Assembly: GCA_900552565.1 (NCBI GenBank)
Contig: USAK01000019.1
Coordinates: 1-33,705, forward strand
Origin: an uncultured Selenomonas sp.
Lineage (GTDB): Bacteria; Bacillota; Negativicutes; Selenomonadales; Selenomonadaceae
DNA length: 33,705 nt
Reading direction: 5' to 3'
Below the pieces are notes generated by a model. The model was not told where the DNA came from. It searched no databases and saw only the letters and a list, made by a program, of their open reading frames with translations. Shown piece after piece: positions 14,156-22,542 of the stretch; the stretch's first letter is position 1; each line of letters opens with the position of its first letter. Made by a program: the position numbers and the translations under genes.

Positions 14156-14816
14156 GCTGCTCCGCCTTTCCTGTCTCTTTCACTGCATCTGACGCAGTAT
14201 CTGCCGCAGATGCTCTTTCTTTTTCCGTCTTCTTCGCTTTTTTCTTCTTTTTCGGATTGAATTTGTTCATCGCCATATCGACATCATCCGTCACGATGCA
14301 TTCCACCGCCGGAATCAGATAGGCAATGGCCTCTTTGATTTTCGGCTGGTCTTCCTCTGTAAAGCCCGCCAACACGTGCTTGACGACGGTCCAGCCCGGC
14401 AGCGGACGGCCGATGCCGATGCGCACGCGCGCAAAATGCTCATCGCCGACATGCGCGAGGATGGACTTGATGCCATTATGGCCGCCCGCACTGCCTTTCT
14501 TGCGGATGCGGATGGTACCGGCAGGAATATCCATATCATCATGCACGACGATAAGGTCTTCCGGAGCCAGCTTGTACCAGTTCAGGATAGGTCCGAGCGA
14601 ACGTCCGCTGTCATTCATATACGTCTGCGGCTTGACGAGCACGACTTTTTCCGTGCCGATGCGCGTGTCGGCGACTTTCGCATCAAATTTATCCTTCCAG
14701 TCTGCCTCACGGATGCCCAGCTTGTCCGCCAATGCATCGATGAACATGAAGCCGACATTATGTTTCGTCTTAGCATACTCCGCGCCGGGATTGCCAAGGC
14801 CTGCAATAATTTTCAT
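14136..14816 (-). CDS. pth: Peptidyl-tRNA hydrolase with lysine-rich C-terminal extension
   Basis: 226-aa enzyme that frees tRNA from peptidyl-tRNA dropped by the ribosome. Motifs: GLGNPGAEYAKTKHNVGFMF (catalytic His in KHNVGF), QTYMNDSGRS, VVHDDMDIPAG, and GSAGGHNGIKSI. The usual length is about 185-195; here the last ~40 residues form a highly charged tail (FNPKKKKKAKKTEKERAS...), encoded partly by the overlap with the radical SAM gene. Start ATG at 14816 with AAAGAGGC upstream; a longer frame to 14894 lacks support. Confidence 0.96.
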   Translation of the reverse strand: MKIIAGLGNPGAEYAKTKHNVGFMFIDALADKLGIREADWKDKFDAKVADTRIGTEKVVLVKPQTYMNDSGRSLGPILNWYKLAPEDLIVVHDDMDIPAGTIRIRKKGSAGGHNGIKSILAHVGDEHFARVRIGIGRPLPGWTVVKHVLAGFTEEDQPKIKEAIAYLIPAVECIVTDDVDMAMNKFNPKKKKKAKKTEKERASAADTASDAVKETGKAEQHEPETK

Positions 14817-14910
14817 AGTGAATAAGCCTCTTTCTTCTATCTTTCTTCTATTATAAATACATCGTCTCATGATTTGCTCTACTAAGTCTACCATATTCCA
14901 CTCTGCTTGA

Positions 14911-14950
14911 CAAAAAAAGCCCCCTGAGCAGAACTCAGAAGGCTTTTGTC
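14911..14950 (-). terminator. Intrinsic terminator downstream of uppP
   Basis: AAAAGCC-CCTGAG pairs with CTCAG-AGGCTTTT around a short loop. On the minus strand the run TTTTTTTG follows, just past the uppP stop codon. Confidence 0.88.
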
Positions 14951-14955
14951 ATATT

Positions 14956-15804
14956 TTAGTCATTAGCCGTCGGGTCGCCAATCAGGAAGAGATAAGCGAA
15001 GACGACAATGCCAAGAGCGATGCGGTACCAGCCGAACGCCTTGAAGTCATTCGTCTTGATGTAGCGCATGAGGAATTTGATGGACAGGATGGAGACAATG
15101 AACGCCGTGACCATGCCTACAACGAGGATGATGATTTCGGCACTCGAATAATGGAAGCCAAACTTGACCATCTTCAGGGCACTGGCACCAAACATGACCG
15201 GAATGGCGAGGAAGAAGGTGAACTCTGCTGCCACCGTGCGGCTCGCGCCAAACAGCAGACCGCCGAGGATGGTCGCGCCGGAACGGCTTGTGCCTGGCAC
15301 GAGCGACAGGACCTGGAATACACCGATGATGAAGGCCGTCTTGTAATCGAGGCGGCGCAGGTCCGTGATGACCGGACGGCGGTGCTTATTGTAGTTCTCG
15401 ACAATGATGAACATGATGCCGTAGAAGATAAGCGTCGTCGCGACGACCGGAGCCGTCATGAAATGTTCTTCCATGTATTTATTGAAGAGCAGGCCGATGA
15501 CCGCTGCCGGCAGGCAGGCCACAATGACCTTCATCCAGAGCTGGATGGTATCGTGTTTTTCCTGACGCGTTTTCCACGAAGAGAACGGATTGAGCTTCTC
15601 AAAGCTCAGGACAACGACGGCCATGATGGCGCCGAGCTGGATGACCACCAAAAACATATCCATGAACGCCTTGCTGACGTCCAGTTTGATGAACTCATCG
15701 ACGAGGATCATATGACCCGTACTCGATACCGGCAGCCACTCCGTGAGGCCCTCAACCACGCCAAGGATGATGGTCTTGAGTAAATCGGCAATACTTAGAT
15801 CCAC
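14956..15804 (-). CDS. uppP: Undecaprenyl-diphosphate phosphatase (BacA/UppP)
   Basis: 282-aa polytopic membrane enzyme that recycles undecaprenyl diphosphate to the monophosphate lipid carrier for peptidoglycan and other envelope polymers; it also gives bacitracin tolerance. The two family signatures are present: [17 protein letters not shown] near residue 15 and [12 protein letters not shown] near 165. There are about eight hydrophobic segments. Start is GTG at 15804, with AGGAGG nine bases upstream. Monocistronic, with its own promoter and terminator. Confidence 0.97.
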   Translation of the reverse strand: MDLSIADLLKTIILGVVEGLTEWLPVSSTGHMILVDEFIKLDVSKAFMDMFLVVIQLGAIMAVVVLSFEKLNPFSSWKTRQEKHDTIQLWMKVIVACLPAAVIGLLFNKYMEEHFMTAPVVATTLIFYGIMFIIVENYNKHRRPVITDLRRLDYKTAFIIGVFQVLSLVPGTSRSGATILGGLLFGASRTVAAEFTFFLAIPVMFGASALKMVKFGFHYSSAEIIILVVGMVTAFIVSILSIKFLMRYIKTNDFKAFGWYRIALGIVVFAYLFLIGDPTAND

Positions 15805-15861
15805 TTTTCTTCCTCCTAGTACACAAGGTAAGTTATTCCTGCCTTTTACAGCAGTACGCCC

Positions 15862-15870
15862 ATTATAACA
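15862..15870 (-). promoter_or_regulatory. Extended -10 promoter of uppP
   Basis: On the minus strand TGTTATAAT (an extended -10, TGnTATAAT) occupies 15862-15870, about 60 nt upstream of the GTG start; no clear -35 box. Confidence 0.55.
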
Positions 15871-16018
15871 CAGCTGTCCGCACTCTGCATGGAAAATTAA
15901 GATTTCCCTGCACGCTCCGCTGTGTTTTAAACAGGCTTCATTATAAGACAGAGAGTTAAACGGCAGTTAAACAATAAAAAAATGTGAGCAAGTCACGGAA
16001 AAGACTATGCTTCCCTGC

Positions 16019-16024
16019 TATACT
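16019..16024 (+). promoter_or_regulatory. -10 candidate for trxA
   Basis: TATACT at 16019-16024, about 100 nt upstream of the trxA ATG, with a poor -35. The 319 bp between uppP and trxA otherwise hold only the uppP promoter and a second weak minus-strand TATAAT (15940-15945). Confidence 0.35.
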
Positions 16025-16123
16025 ATAGTCAAATCCAAAGGAAACGCATCAAAAAACACCCTTGGAACTCAACTAAAACAGTTTTATACTTTTTTCATAT
16101 GGCAGAAGGAGGAATTTCTTATC

Positions 16124-16432
16124 ATGACACCAGTAGTCATCACCAAAGATAATTTTGAAAGCGAAGTACTTAAAGCAGAAGGCACCGTGCTCATCGATTT
16201 CTGGGCAACGTGGTGCGGCCCCTGCCGTATGCTCTCCCCGATTGTCGACAAAGTTGCCAGCGAGCACACGGATGTCAAGGTTGGCAAAATCAATGTCGAT
16301 GAACAGCCGGAACTCGCCCAGCAGTTCGGCATCATGAGCATCCCGACGCTGATTGTCTTCCGCAATGGCCAGAAGGTCAATGAATCCATCGGCCTCATCC
16401 CGAAAGAAAAAGTCGAAGAACTCATCGGCTGA
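16124..16432 (+). CDS. trxA: Thioredoxin
   Basis: 102-aa cytosolic thiol-disulfide oxidoreductase. The active site is FWATWCGPCRM (WCGPC), followed by the KINVDEQPELAQQFGIMSIPTL segment with the conserved cis-proline. Full family length (about 105). Start ATG at 16124 with AAGGAGG eleven bases upstream; the 39-residue upstream extension of the frame starts in an untranslated-looking region. It stands alone, convergent with a Crp/Fnr regulator gene; no terminator is obvious in the 48-nt gap. Confidence 0.97.
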   Translation: MTPVVITKDNFESEVLKAEGTVLIDFWATWCGPCRMLSPIVDKVASEHTDVKVGKINVDEQPELAQQFGIMSIPTLIVFRNGQKVNESIGLIPKEKVEELIG

Positions 16433-16480
16433 CTCTTATAAACTCCACATCTCTCTCCAAACACATATCTCACGGCAGCA

Positions 16481-17170
16481 TCAATAAGGACCGGCAAGCT
16501 TCTTCAAGGCATCGCGGTCCCTGATCTGCAGACAGCCACGGCCCGACCTGGTCCAGCCCTCCTGATTGAAATACTTAATCAGGCGCGTCACGACCTCTCG
16601 GGCCGTTCCCATATAACGGGCCATCTGCTCATGCGTCAAATGCACCGTATCGGTCTTCCTCTCCCTGCTTTCTTCAAGCAGGAATATCGCAAAACGACGG
16701 TCGGCCGACAAAAACAATACCTGCTGCAGCTTCCACAGCATATCTGAGAGACGCTTCGCAGCCAGCTCGTACGCATAGCAGCGCACGTAGATATTGCCAT
16801 CCGACAGTTTGCGGAACGCCGAAGAATCTGTCAGCAGCACGTCGGTATCTTCCTCTGCATCGATATAGACATCAAAAGTCACGGAATCGAGGGTGCAGGC
16901 GGCCGAAAGAATGCCAATATCATCAGGGAACAGACGGTAAAGCGTCACATCGCGCCCATCTTCCGAAAGTGTGTAGACACGCAGCTGCCCCTTCTTGATG
17001 AGCAGCACGCCGATGCAGTCAAACGGGCCGCGGTGCACCTGCGCGCCTTTTTCGTAATGGACGGCATGGGTATGAGTATTCAAGAGGTCTTTCTCTGCAT
17101 CGGAAAGATGCGGCCAAAAACTGAAATGGCGGATAAAAAGGTCCGTCACGTTTTTTTCTTCACGACTCAA
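16481..17170 (-). CDS. Crp/Fnr-family transcriptional regulator
   Basis: 229-aa regulator. The N-terminal cyclic-nucleotide-binding-like beta barrel (about 15-125: YEKGAQVHRGPFDCIGVLLIKKGQLRVYTLSEDGRDVTLYRL, split by glycine turns) is followed by a dimer helix and a C-terminal winged helix-turn-helix (about 170-225: LTHEQMARYMGTAREVVTRLIKYFNQEGW). There is no N-terminal cysteine cluster, so it is not an FNR-type Fe-S oxygen sensor, and the cAMP-contact RS/ERTS pattern is absent. The effector is unknown. Start TTG at 17170 with GAAGGTGA upstream. It lies downstream of prs on the same strand, after the prs terminator. Confidence 0.93.
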   Translation of the reverse strand: MSREEKNVTDLFIRHFSFWPHLSDAEKDLLNTHTHAVHYEKGAQVHRGPFDCIGVLLIKKGQLRVYTLSEDGRDVTLYRLFPDDIGILSAACTLDSVTFDVYIDAEEDTDVLLTDSSAFRKLSDGNIYVRCYAYELAAKRLSDMLWKLQQVLFLSADRRFAIFLLEESRERKTDTVHLTHEQMARYMGTAREVVTRLIKYFNQEGWTRSGRGCLQIRDRDALKKLAGPY

Positions 17171-17208
17171 ACAATCACCTTCTCAACAATGAACAACGAA
17201 TACTAATG

Positions 17209-17242
17209 AAAAAGGCCCTTTCCTTCTGGAAAAGGCCTTTTC
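17209..17242 (-). terminator. Intrinsic terminator downstream of prs
   Basis: AAAAAGGCC...TTCC pairs with GGAA...GGCCTTTT around TTCT. On the minus strand the stem ends in CCTTTTTC. It separates prs from the Crp/Fnr gene. Confidence 0.85.
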
Positions 17243-17271
17243 CTCATGTATCAGCAAATGCTGCTCTTATC

Positions 17272-18219
17272 TTAGCGAAAAAGCTGGCTTACCGAACGAT
17301 GACTCTGGATGCGCATGATGACATCGCCGAGAGCATCAGCCAGCGACAGAACAACGAACTTATCCGACTGCTTTTCCGGCGGCAGAGGAATCGTATCCGT
17401 GATGACGAGCTTTTCGATTGGGGATTCGTTGATGCGCTGAACAGCCGGGTCCGACAGGATGGCATGCGAGCACGAAGCAAAGATGCGCTTTGCACCGCGT
17501 TTTTCAAGGGCACGGGCACCTTCGCAGAGCGAGCCGGCCGTATCGACGATATCGTCGATGATGACAGCCGTCTTACCTTCGACATCACCGATGAGGTTCA
17601 TGACCTCAGCGCAGCCCGGGCGCGGACGGCGTTTCTCGATGATGGCAATTGGAGCCTGCAGATGGTCAGCAAGCACACGGGCACGCGTAACACCGCCGAG
17701 GTCCGGCGAAACGACGACGACATCGTCGAGCTTCTGCGTGCGGAAATAGTTCGCAATGACCGGAGCTGCAGCCAGATGATCGACAGGGATATCGAAGAAG
17801 CCCTGAATCTGACCAGCATGGAGGTCAACGGTCACGACGCGGGTCACACCAGCCGTCGTCATGAGGTTTGCTACGAGCTTTGCGGAAATCGGCTCACGGC
17901 CGCGTGTCTTGCGATCCTGACGTGCATAAGCATAGTACGGAACAACAGCCGTGATGCTGTGTGCCGAAGCGCGCTTGCAGGCATCTGCCATAATCAGGAG
18001 CTCCATGAGGTTGTCATTGACAGGATAAGACGTCGGCTGGATGATGAAGATATCCTTGCCGCGGATACTCTCGCTGATCATGACCTGCGTCTCACCGTTG
18101 TTGAAATGACCGACATATGCATCGCAGAGATTGACACCGATATGGTCAGCAATCTTCTTTGCGAGATCCGGGTTTGCATTACCGGTCAGGATGCATAAGT
18201 TTCCAGTGTCTAAAGCCAT
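17272..18219 (-). CDS. prs: Ribose-phosphate pyrophosphokinase (PRPP synthetase)
   Basis: 315-aa enzyme that makes PRPP from ribose 5-phosphate and ATP for nucleotide, His, Trp and NAD synthesis. Signatures: FNNGETQVMISESIRGKD, VDLHAGQIQGFFDIPVDH, VVSPDLGGVTRAR and the PRPP-binding AVIIDDIVDTAGS. Exact family length (315). Start ATG at 18219 with GGAGG eight bases upstream; the ORF extends further upstream without supported starts. It follows glmU, the conserved Firmicutes order, but has its own promoter. Confidence 0.98.
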   Translation of the reverse strand: MALDTGNLCILTGNANPDLAKKIADHIGVNLCDAYVGHFNNGETQVMISESIRGKDIFIIQPTSYPVNDNLMELLIMADACKRASAHSITAVVPYYAYARQDRKTRGREPISAKLVANLMTTAGVTRVVTVDLHAGQIQGFFDIPVDHLAAAPVIANYFRTQKLDDVVVVSPDLGGVTRARVLADHLQAPIAIIEKRRPRPGCAEVMNLIGDVEGKTAVIIDDIVDTAGSLCEGARALEKRGAKRIFASCSHAILSDPAVQRINESPIEKLVITDTIPLPPEKQSDKFVVLSLADALGDVIMRIQSHRSVSQLFR

Positions 18220-18259
18220 TTTGTTAAAATCCTCCAAATCATTACACCTAAATCGTTTC

Positions 18260-18306
18260 TCTAAAAAGACGGGCTGGACCCAGTCTTCTCTTCTTTTAGT
18301 ATAGCA
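18260..18306 (-). promoter_or_regulatory. prs promoter and leader hairpin
   Basis: An extended -10, TGCTATACT, is on the minus strand (18298-18306). Starting almost at the expected +1, GAAGACTGGG pairs with CCCGTCTT (one bulge, 5-nt loop) and is followed by TTTTTAG. This is either a 5'-stabilising hairpin or a small attenuator. Confidence 0.45.
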
Positions 18307-18315
18307 CGCCGGAAG

Positions 18316-18337
18316 AAAAAAGGACATACTTCCTTTT
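18316..18337 (-). terminator. Weak terminator downstream of glmU
   Basis: AAAAGG/CCTTTT 6-bp stem (18318-18337) with TTTTTT on the minus strand, about 40 nt past the glmU stop. Confidence 0.45.
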
Positions 18338-18377
18338 AAATTGGTAAAAAATTCTCCTGCGAAACCCTGCCAATGGC

Positions 18378-19742
18378 TCAGTCGCGCTTGTCGTGCCAGC
18401 TTTCAATCACGGTCTGGCGTGCGCGTGCAATGGAGAGTTTGCCAGCCGGAGCCGTCTTCGTGATGGTGGAACCTGCAGCGATATAGGCATTATCTTCTAC
18501 AGTGACCGGAGCAACGAGGTTCGAGTTGCAGCCAACGAAGGCATTGTTGCCAATTTTCGTGCGGTGCTTGATTTTGCCGTCGTAGTTGACCGTAATCGTG
18601 CCGCAGCCCATATTGACGTTCTCGCCCATGTCGCAGTCGCCGATATAGGAAAGATGCGGCAGCTTCGAGCCCTTGCCGATATTGGAGTTTTTGACCTCGA
18701 TGAAGTTGTCGATTTTGACATTCTCGAAAAGATGCGTGTTCGGACGCAGGTGAACGAACTGGCCAAGCTTGACATTGTCATCAATCTGGCATTCATGGGC
18801 ATAGACAAATTGACCCGTGACATGATTGCCGCATTTGACATCCTGGAAGCGGACATTCGGGCCAAGCTCGCACTCTTCGCCAATGACCGTGCCATGCTCA
18901 AGCCACGTCATCGGGTAGATGATGGTATCGCGGCCGACTTTGACATCCGAGTCAATGTACGTCGTATCCGGGTCCATAATCGTGACGCCCTCGCTCATGA
19001 GCTCTTCATTCTTGCGGCGGCGCAGGATTTTCTCCGCACCGGCCAGCTGCAGGCGCGAGTTGATGCCGAGCGTATCTTCATAATTGTCAGCAGCCACAGC
19101 CCAGATTTTTTCCCCTTTCTTCTTGAGGATTTCGAGAACATCCGGCAGGTAGTACTCGCCCTGTGCATTGTCGTTCGTGACATGGGAAAGAGCCTCAAAG
19201 AGGTCTTTCGCGGCGAAGCAGTAGATGCCCGAGTTGACTTCACGAACCTGACGTTCCTCTTCCGTGGCATCCTTATGCTCGACGATTTTCGAAACGGAGC
19301 CGTCCTGCGCGCGAATGATGCGGCCGTAGCCCGTCGCATCCGGCATGATGGCCGTGAGAACCGTGGCCTTTGCCTGAGCTGCAACATGCTCGTCATAAAG
19401 CTTCTTGAGGAGTTCCCCCGTCAGGAGCGGCGTATCGCCGCAGAGGACCATGACCGTACCCGTCTCATCCTTGAGGAGTTCCTTCGTCTGCAGTACAGCA
19501 TGGCCCGTACCGAGCTGTTCCGTCTGCGTGACAAATTCTGCCTGACTGCCGATAGCCTCGCGGACCATGTCGCCGCCAAAGCCAGTGACAACAATATTGC
19601 GCTTGGCACCGGCTGCCTTGGCAGCATCGATGACATGCTGAAGCATCGTCTTGCCCCCGGCCTTATGCAGGACCTTCGGCAGTTTCGATTTCATGCGCGT
19701 ACCTTTGCCGGCAGCAAGAATGACGGTTACTAAATCTGACAT
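18378..19742 (-). CDS. glmU: Bifunctional UDP-GlcNAc pyrophosphorylase / GlcN-1-P acetyltransferase
   Basis: 454-aa enzyme for the last two steps of UDP-GlcNAc synthesis. The N-terminal uridylyltransferase domain has LAAGKGTRMKSKLPKVLH (about 9-26), QTEQLGTGHAV, and LCGDTPLL. The C-terminal left-handed beta-helix acetyltransferase domain has the hexapeptide repeats and GCGTITVNYDGKIKHRTKIG. Full family length. Start ATG at 19742 with GGGAG ten bases upstream. It is 32 nt downstream of a GntR-family gene and upstream of prs. Confidence 0.98.
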   Translation of the reverse strand: MSDLVTVILAAGKGTRMKSKLPKVLHKAGGKTMLQHVIDAAKAAGAKRNIVVTGFGGDMVREAIGSQAEFVTQTEQLGTGHAVLQTKELLKDETGTVMVLCGDTPLLTGELLKKLYDEHVAAQAKATVLTAIMPDATGYGRIIRAQDGSVSKIVEHKDATEEERQVREVNSGIYCFAAKDLFEALSHVTNDNAQGEYYLPDVLEILKKKGEKIWAVAADNYEDTLGINSRLQLAGAEKILRRRKNEELMSEGVTIMDPDTTYIDSDVKVGRDTIIYPMTWLEHGTVIGEECELGPNVRFQDVKCGNHVTGQFVYAHECQIDDNVKLGQFVHLRPNTHLFENVKIDNFIEVKNSNIGKGSKLPHLSYIGDCDMGENVNMGCGTITVNYDGKIKHRTKIGNNAFVGCNSNLVAPVTVEDNAYIAAGSTITKTAPAGKLSIARARQTVIESWHDKRD

Positions 19743-19774
19743 ATTTATCTGTCTCCCATCTTTTTTCTTTATTA

Positions 19775-20539
19775 TCACGCGTTAACCTTAGGGGAACGCG
19801 CTTTTTTCTTTTTCGCAGTTTTGGCTTCAGCCTTCTGGTTTATAGCGATATCCATGGCCTTCAGCAGCGTCTTTTCTGAATTCTCCATATGGTGTACAGC
19901 GGCCTTGCGCGCGGCACGGCCATCGCCGTTGGCAATCGTCTCGACAATCTCGCGGTGCTCATCCAAGGTTGCTTCCAGGCGGCCCGGATAAGACATCGAC
20001 AACGTACGGAAACGCGTGAGCTGGTCACGCAGGTTGGAAATGATGCCGACGAGACGGTTGTTGCGTGCCGCATGATAGAGCAGGTCGTGGAATTCAATAT
20101 CCGTCTTGACGATTTTATCCATGGCTGCCTCGCGGTCCGGTCCATCCTCGTATTCCTTGATGTAGCCGCCGATAACGACGAGCAGACGCTGCAGATGCTC
20201 GAGTTCATCTTCCGTGATATGCTCGGCAGCAAGACCGTTGGACAGGGACTCAAGGGCAGTACGGATTTCAAAGATTTCATTGATATCGCGGATGGACATA
20301 TCAGCCACATACGTACCGCGTCTCGGCATCATGACGACATAGCCTTCAAGCTCGAGTTTGCGGATGGCCTCACGTACCGGCGTACGGCTCACGCCAAGCT
20401 CCTCAGCGAGCTTGATTTCCATGATGCGCTGTCCCGGTTTAAGAATCCCCTTGCGGATAGCATCCCGCAGAGATTCACAAACGACTTCACGTAAAGGCTG
20501 ATAACTGTCTAATTTAATCGGAGTCAATCTCTGATCCAT
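19775..20539 (-). CDS. GntR-family (FadR/FCD) transcriptional regulator
   Basis: 254-aa regulator. Winged helix-turn-helix at the N-terminus (about 15-80: LREVVCESLRDAIRKGILKPGQRI, ELGVSRTPVREAIRKLELEGYV) and an all-helical FCD effector domain (about 90-225: FEIRTALES, DIEFHDLLYHAARN, DEHREIVETIANGD). Such domains usually bind a carboxylic acid, often with a metal. The C-terminus is lysine/alanine-rich. Start ATG at 20539 with GAGGGG upstream. It sits between ispE and glmU, where Bacillus has purR, and is likely co-transcribed with both. The ligand cannot be told. Confidence 0.95.
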   Translation of the reverse strand: MDQRLTPIKLDSYQPLREVVCESLRDAIRKGILKPGQRIMEIKLAEELGVSRTPVREAIRKLELEGYVVMMPRRGTYVADMSIRDINEIFEIRTALESLSNGLAAEHITEDELEHLQRLLVVIGGYIKEYEDGPDREAAMDKIVKTDIEFHDLLYHAARNNRLVGIISNLRDQLTRFRTLSMSYPGRLEATLDEHREIVETIANGDGRAARKAAVHHMENSEKTLLKAMDIAINQKAEAKTAKKKKARSPKVNA

Positions 20540-20549
20540 TGTATTCCCC

Positions 20550-21419
20550 TCAATTCTGATTCTCGTTTTTTCCTGTAGTCTGGCAGACGAAAATATCCGC
20601 GTCTGTCTGGCTGCGCAAATAAGCGGCTGCCTCGCTGGCTGCTTTCTCGTCGGCAAAAAGCCCGAACACGGTTGGCCCGCTGCCGGACATCATGCTGGCC
20701 AGTGCGCCTTTTTCCAGCATCCACCCCTTGTACTGCGCGATGACAGGATACTGTTTAATAGTAACACTTTCAAGAACATTGCACAATAATGAAGCAATCC
20801 CTTTTCGGTCCTGTGCTTTGATTTTCTCACAGATGGCCGCATTGTCGGGATGTGCCTCTGCGCCTTGCTCATCATAGTTCTGGTAAGCCCAGGCCGTGGA
20901 GACGGAAATCTTTGGCTTGGCCAGCACGACCCAGAACTCTGGTACCGATTCGAGATCTTTGAGCACTTCGCCACGGCCCGTGGCCAGCATCGTCCCGCCC
21001 ATGATGCAGAACGGAATGTCCGAGCCAAGCTTCGCCCCATACGAGCAGAGCTCCGGAAGCGTCAGTCCGAGGCCATAGAGTTCATTGACCCCGCGCAGCA
21101 CAGCAGCCGCATCGGCACTGCCGCCTGCCAGCCCTGCTGCAACAGGGATTCTTTTGACAAGTTCGATGCGAACGCCGCCCTCGACCTGTCGTTCGCGCAG
21201 AAGAAGCGCCGCTGCACGCCAGGCCAGATTACGTTCGTCGGCTTCCAGCTCCGGTACATTCAGCGTAAGCTCTATTCCCTTAGGAATCTTCGTGAGTTTT
21301 ACCGTGTCATGAAGACTGACCGACTGCATGACCATGGAGACCTCATGATAACCATCCGGCCGCTTGCCAAGGATATCAAGGGTCAGGTTGATTTTGGCAT
21401 ATCCCTCTACAGTAATCAA
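20550..21419 (-). CDS. ispE: 4-diphosphocytidyl-2-C-methyl-D-erythritol kinase
   Basis: 289-aa GHMP-family kinase of the MEP isoprenoid pathway. Motifs: YAKINLTLDILGKRPDGYHE at the N-terminus, the ATP loop PVAAGLAGGSADAAA, and MMSGSGPTVFGLF near the end. Start chosen as TTG at 21419 (ITVEGYAKIN...), with GGGGGG seven bases upstream and agreement with typical IspE N-termini. An ATG at 21443 overlaps the TGA of the upstream ferredoxin gene (TGATG) and would add eight residues through translational coupling. It is 10 nt upstream of the GntR gene. Confidence 0.95.
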   Translation of the reverse strand: MITVEGYAKINLTLDILGKRPDGYHEVSMVMQSVSLHDTVKLTKIPKGIELTLNVPELEADERNLAWRAAALLLRERQVEGGVRIELVKRIPVAAGLAGGSADAAAVLRGVNELYGLGLTLPELCSYGAKLGSDIPFCIMGGTMLATGRGEVLKDLESVPEFWVVLAKPKISVSTAWAYQNYDEQGAEAHPDNAAICEKIKAQDRKGIASLLCNVLESVTIKQYPVIAQYKGWMLEKGALASMMSGSGPTVFGLFADEKAASEAAAYLRSQTDADIFVCQTTGKNENQN

Positions 21420-21442
21420 TATATATCCCCCCAGCTTTTTCA

Positions 21443-22300
21443 TCAGCCCAGCTCAAACTGTCTTTCCCCCGTAAAATGCGGTAAGACAGAAATGACCTGG
21501 ACAGGACAGTGTGCCGTGCACAGGCCGCAGTCCGTGCAGGAAACCGGCTGAAAATGAATGCTTCCCTTTTTTTCGCCCGCTCCGCGCTGCACCGTCAGGG
21601 CCTGCATCGGGCACACCGCAGCACAAAGACCGCAGGCGGTGCAGCCATCCTGAACCTGCAGACCATAAAACAAGTCATTCGGTTCGGTCTGTCTGTTTTT
21701 CAGCCAGGCTGCCCCGTCAAAAACATAAGTATGCTCCATCTGAGCCTCAGCAATTTCCTGCAGGCTCTCTGTCGTGGAACGGAACAGCGCGCTGAAAAAA
21801 TTACGCCGCTCCACTTTCTTCACTGGCTTTTTCGACTTTGTCCCTGCTTTGACATGGACTAGACGGATTTGGGGCCGGCCCGCCTTCTGCAGGGCTGCAT
21901 CGCAGGCATCAATCTCACGAAGCAGCCAGTCATAGACGGCAGGCCGGCAGGACTGGCACTGCGAGATATCAAGACAGAGTCCTTTTTCCCATGCCATTGC
22001 CCAGAGCAGACGCCGGTTCAGGAAGCCAAGACACGGAGCTCCCTCTGCACCGGCTTTTTCGCACATAAGGACCTGCGGCTGCAGTTTCGCCGCTTTAGCC
22101 AAAGCTCCTGCGTAATCTTCCGGCACTATGACCGCCGCAGCCGGACAGACGGCACTGCAGAGACCGCAGTCATCGCAGCGTTCCGTGTCAATCCCATGGT
22201 CCGTGATGGCTTTCTGCGGACAGATATCAGCGCAGCGGTGACAGCTGACTTTGCCGTCGCGCACAAGACAGTGCGTGAGGTCTATACTTCGTTTGCTCAA
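21443..22300 (-). CDS. Multi-cluster 4Fe-4S ferredoxin-type protein
   Basis: 285-aa polyferredoxin-like protein with four apparent 4Fe-4S motifs. Near the N-terminus: Cys 11/20/23/27 (CHRCADICP) and 42/45/48/52 (CDDCGLCSAVCP). At the C-terminus: 220/223/226/230 (CTACGLCAAVCP) and 255/258/261/265 (CTDCGLCTAHCP). Between them is a linker with further cysteines (MCEKAG, CLGFLNRR, CLDISQCQSC) and a basic stretch. Cytosolic; no signal peptide or Tat motif. Start TTG at 22300 with GAGGAG upstream. An electron-transfer role is clear; the partner is not. Its stop overlaps the upstream ATG option of ispE. Confidence 0.88.
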   Translation of the reverse strand: MSKRSIDLTHCLVRDGKVSCHRCADICPQKAITDHGIDTERCDDCGLCSAVCPAAAVIVPEDYAGALAKAAKLQPQVLMCEKAGAEGAPCLGFLNRRLLWAMAWEKGLCLDISQCQSCRPAVYDWLLREIDACDAALQKAGRPQIRLVHVKAGTKSKKPVKKVERRNFFSALFRSTTESLQEIAEAQMEHTYVFDGAAWLKNRQTEPNDLFYGLQVQDGCTACGLCAAVCPMQALTVQRGAGEKKGSIHFQPVSCTDCGLCTAHCPVQVISVLPHFTGERQFELG

Positions 22301-22329
22301 AATGTTTCTCCTCTAGTATAGTTGTATTC

Positions 22330-22335
22330 ATTATA
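22330..22335 (-). promoter_or_regulatory. -10 box of the ferredoxin-ispE-gntR-glmU transcript
   Basis: TATAAT on the minus strand (22330-22335), about 30 nt before the TTG start; the -35 is weak. Confidence 0.5.
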
Positions 22336-22458
22336 CCATATATTGCAATCACAGCCTATATTTTATGCGCATAGTACTTTTTATGTTCTGCGGCAGAACA
22401 GGTTCATTTTGATAGTCGACGATAATTATTTTCTTTTAAGATTAAATATATTTTCTGA

Positions 22459-22487
22459 TTGTATTGTCGGACATTTTAGGCTATAAT
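22459..22487 (+). promoter_or_regulatory. cydA promoter
   Basis: TTGTAT (22459-22464) and TATAAT (22482-22487) with 17-bp spacing, about 55 nt before the cydA start. The upstream 100 bp are AT-rich; no confident Rex or FNR box was recognised. Confidence 0.7.
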
Positions 22488-22542
22488 GATAACATAAACA
22501 AAAAGCACCACGCTGCACTAATACAAAAGGAGGGCAACATTT

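Noticed and set aside
22375..22382. ATGCGCAT palindrome upstream of cydA as a possible redox-regulator site
   Set aside because: It does not match the Rex or FNR consensus and is too short to support a call.
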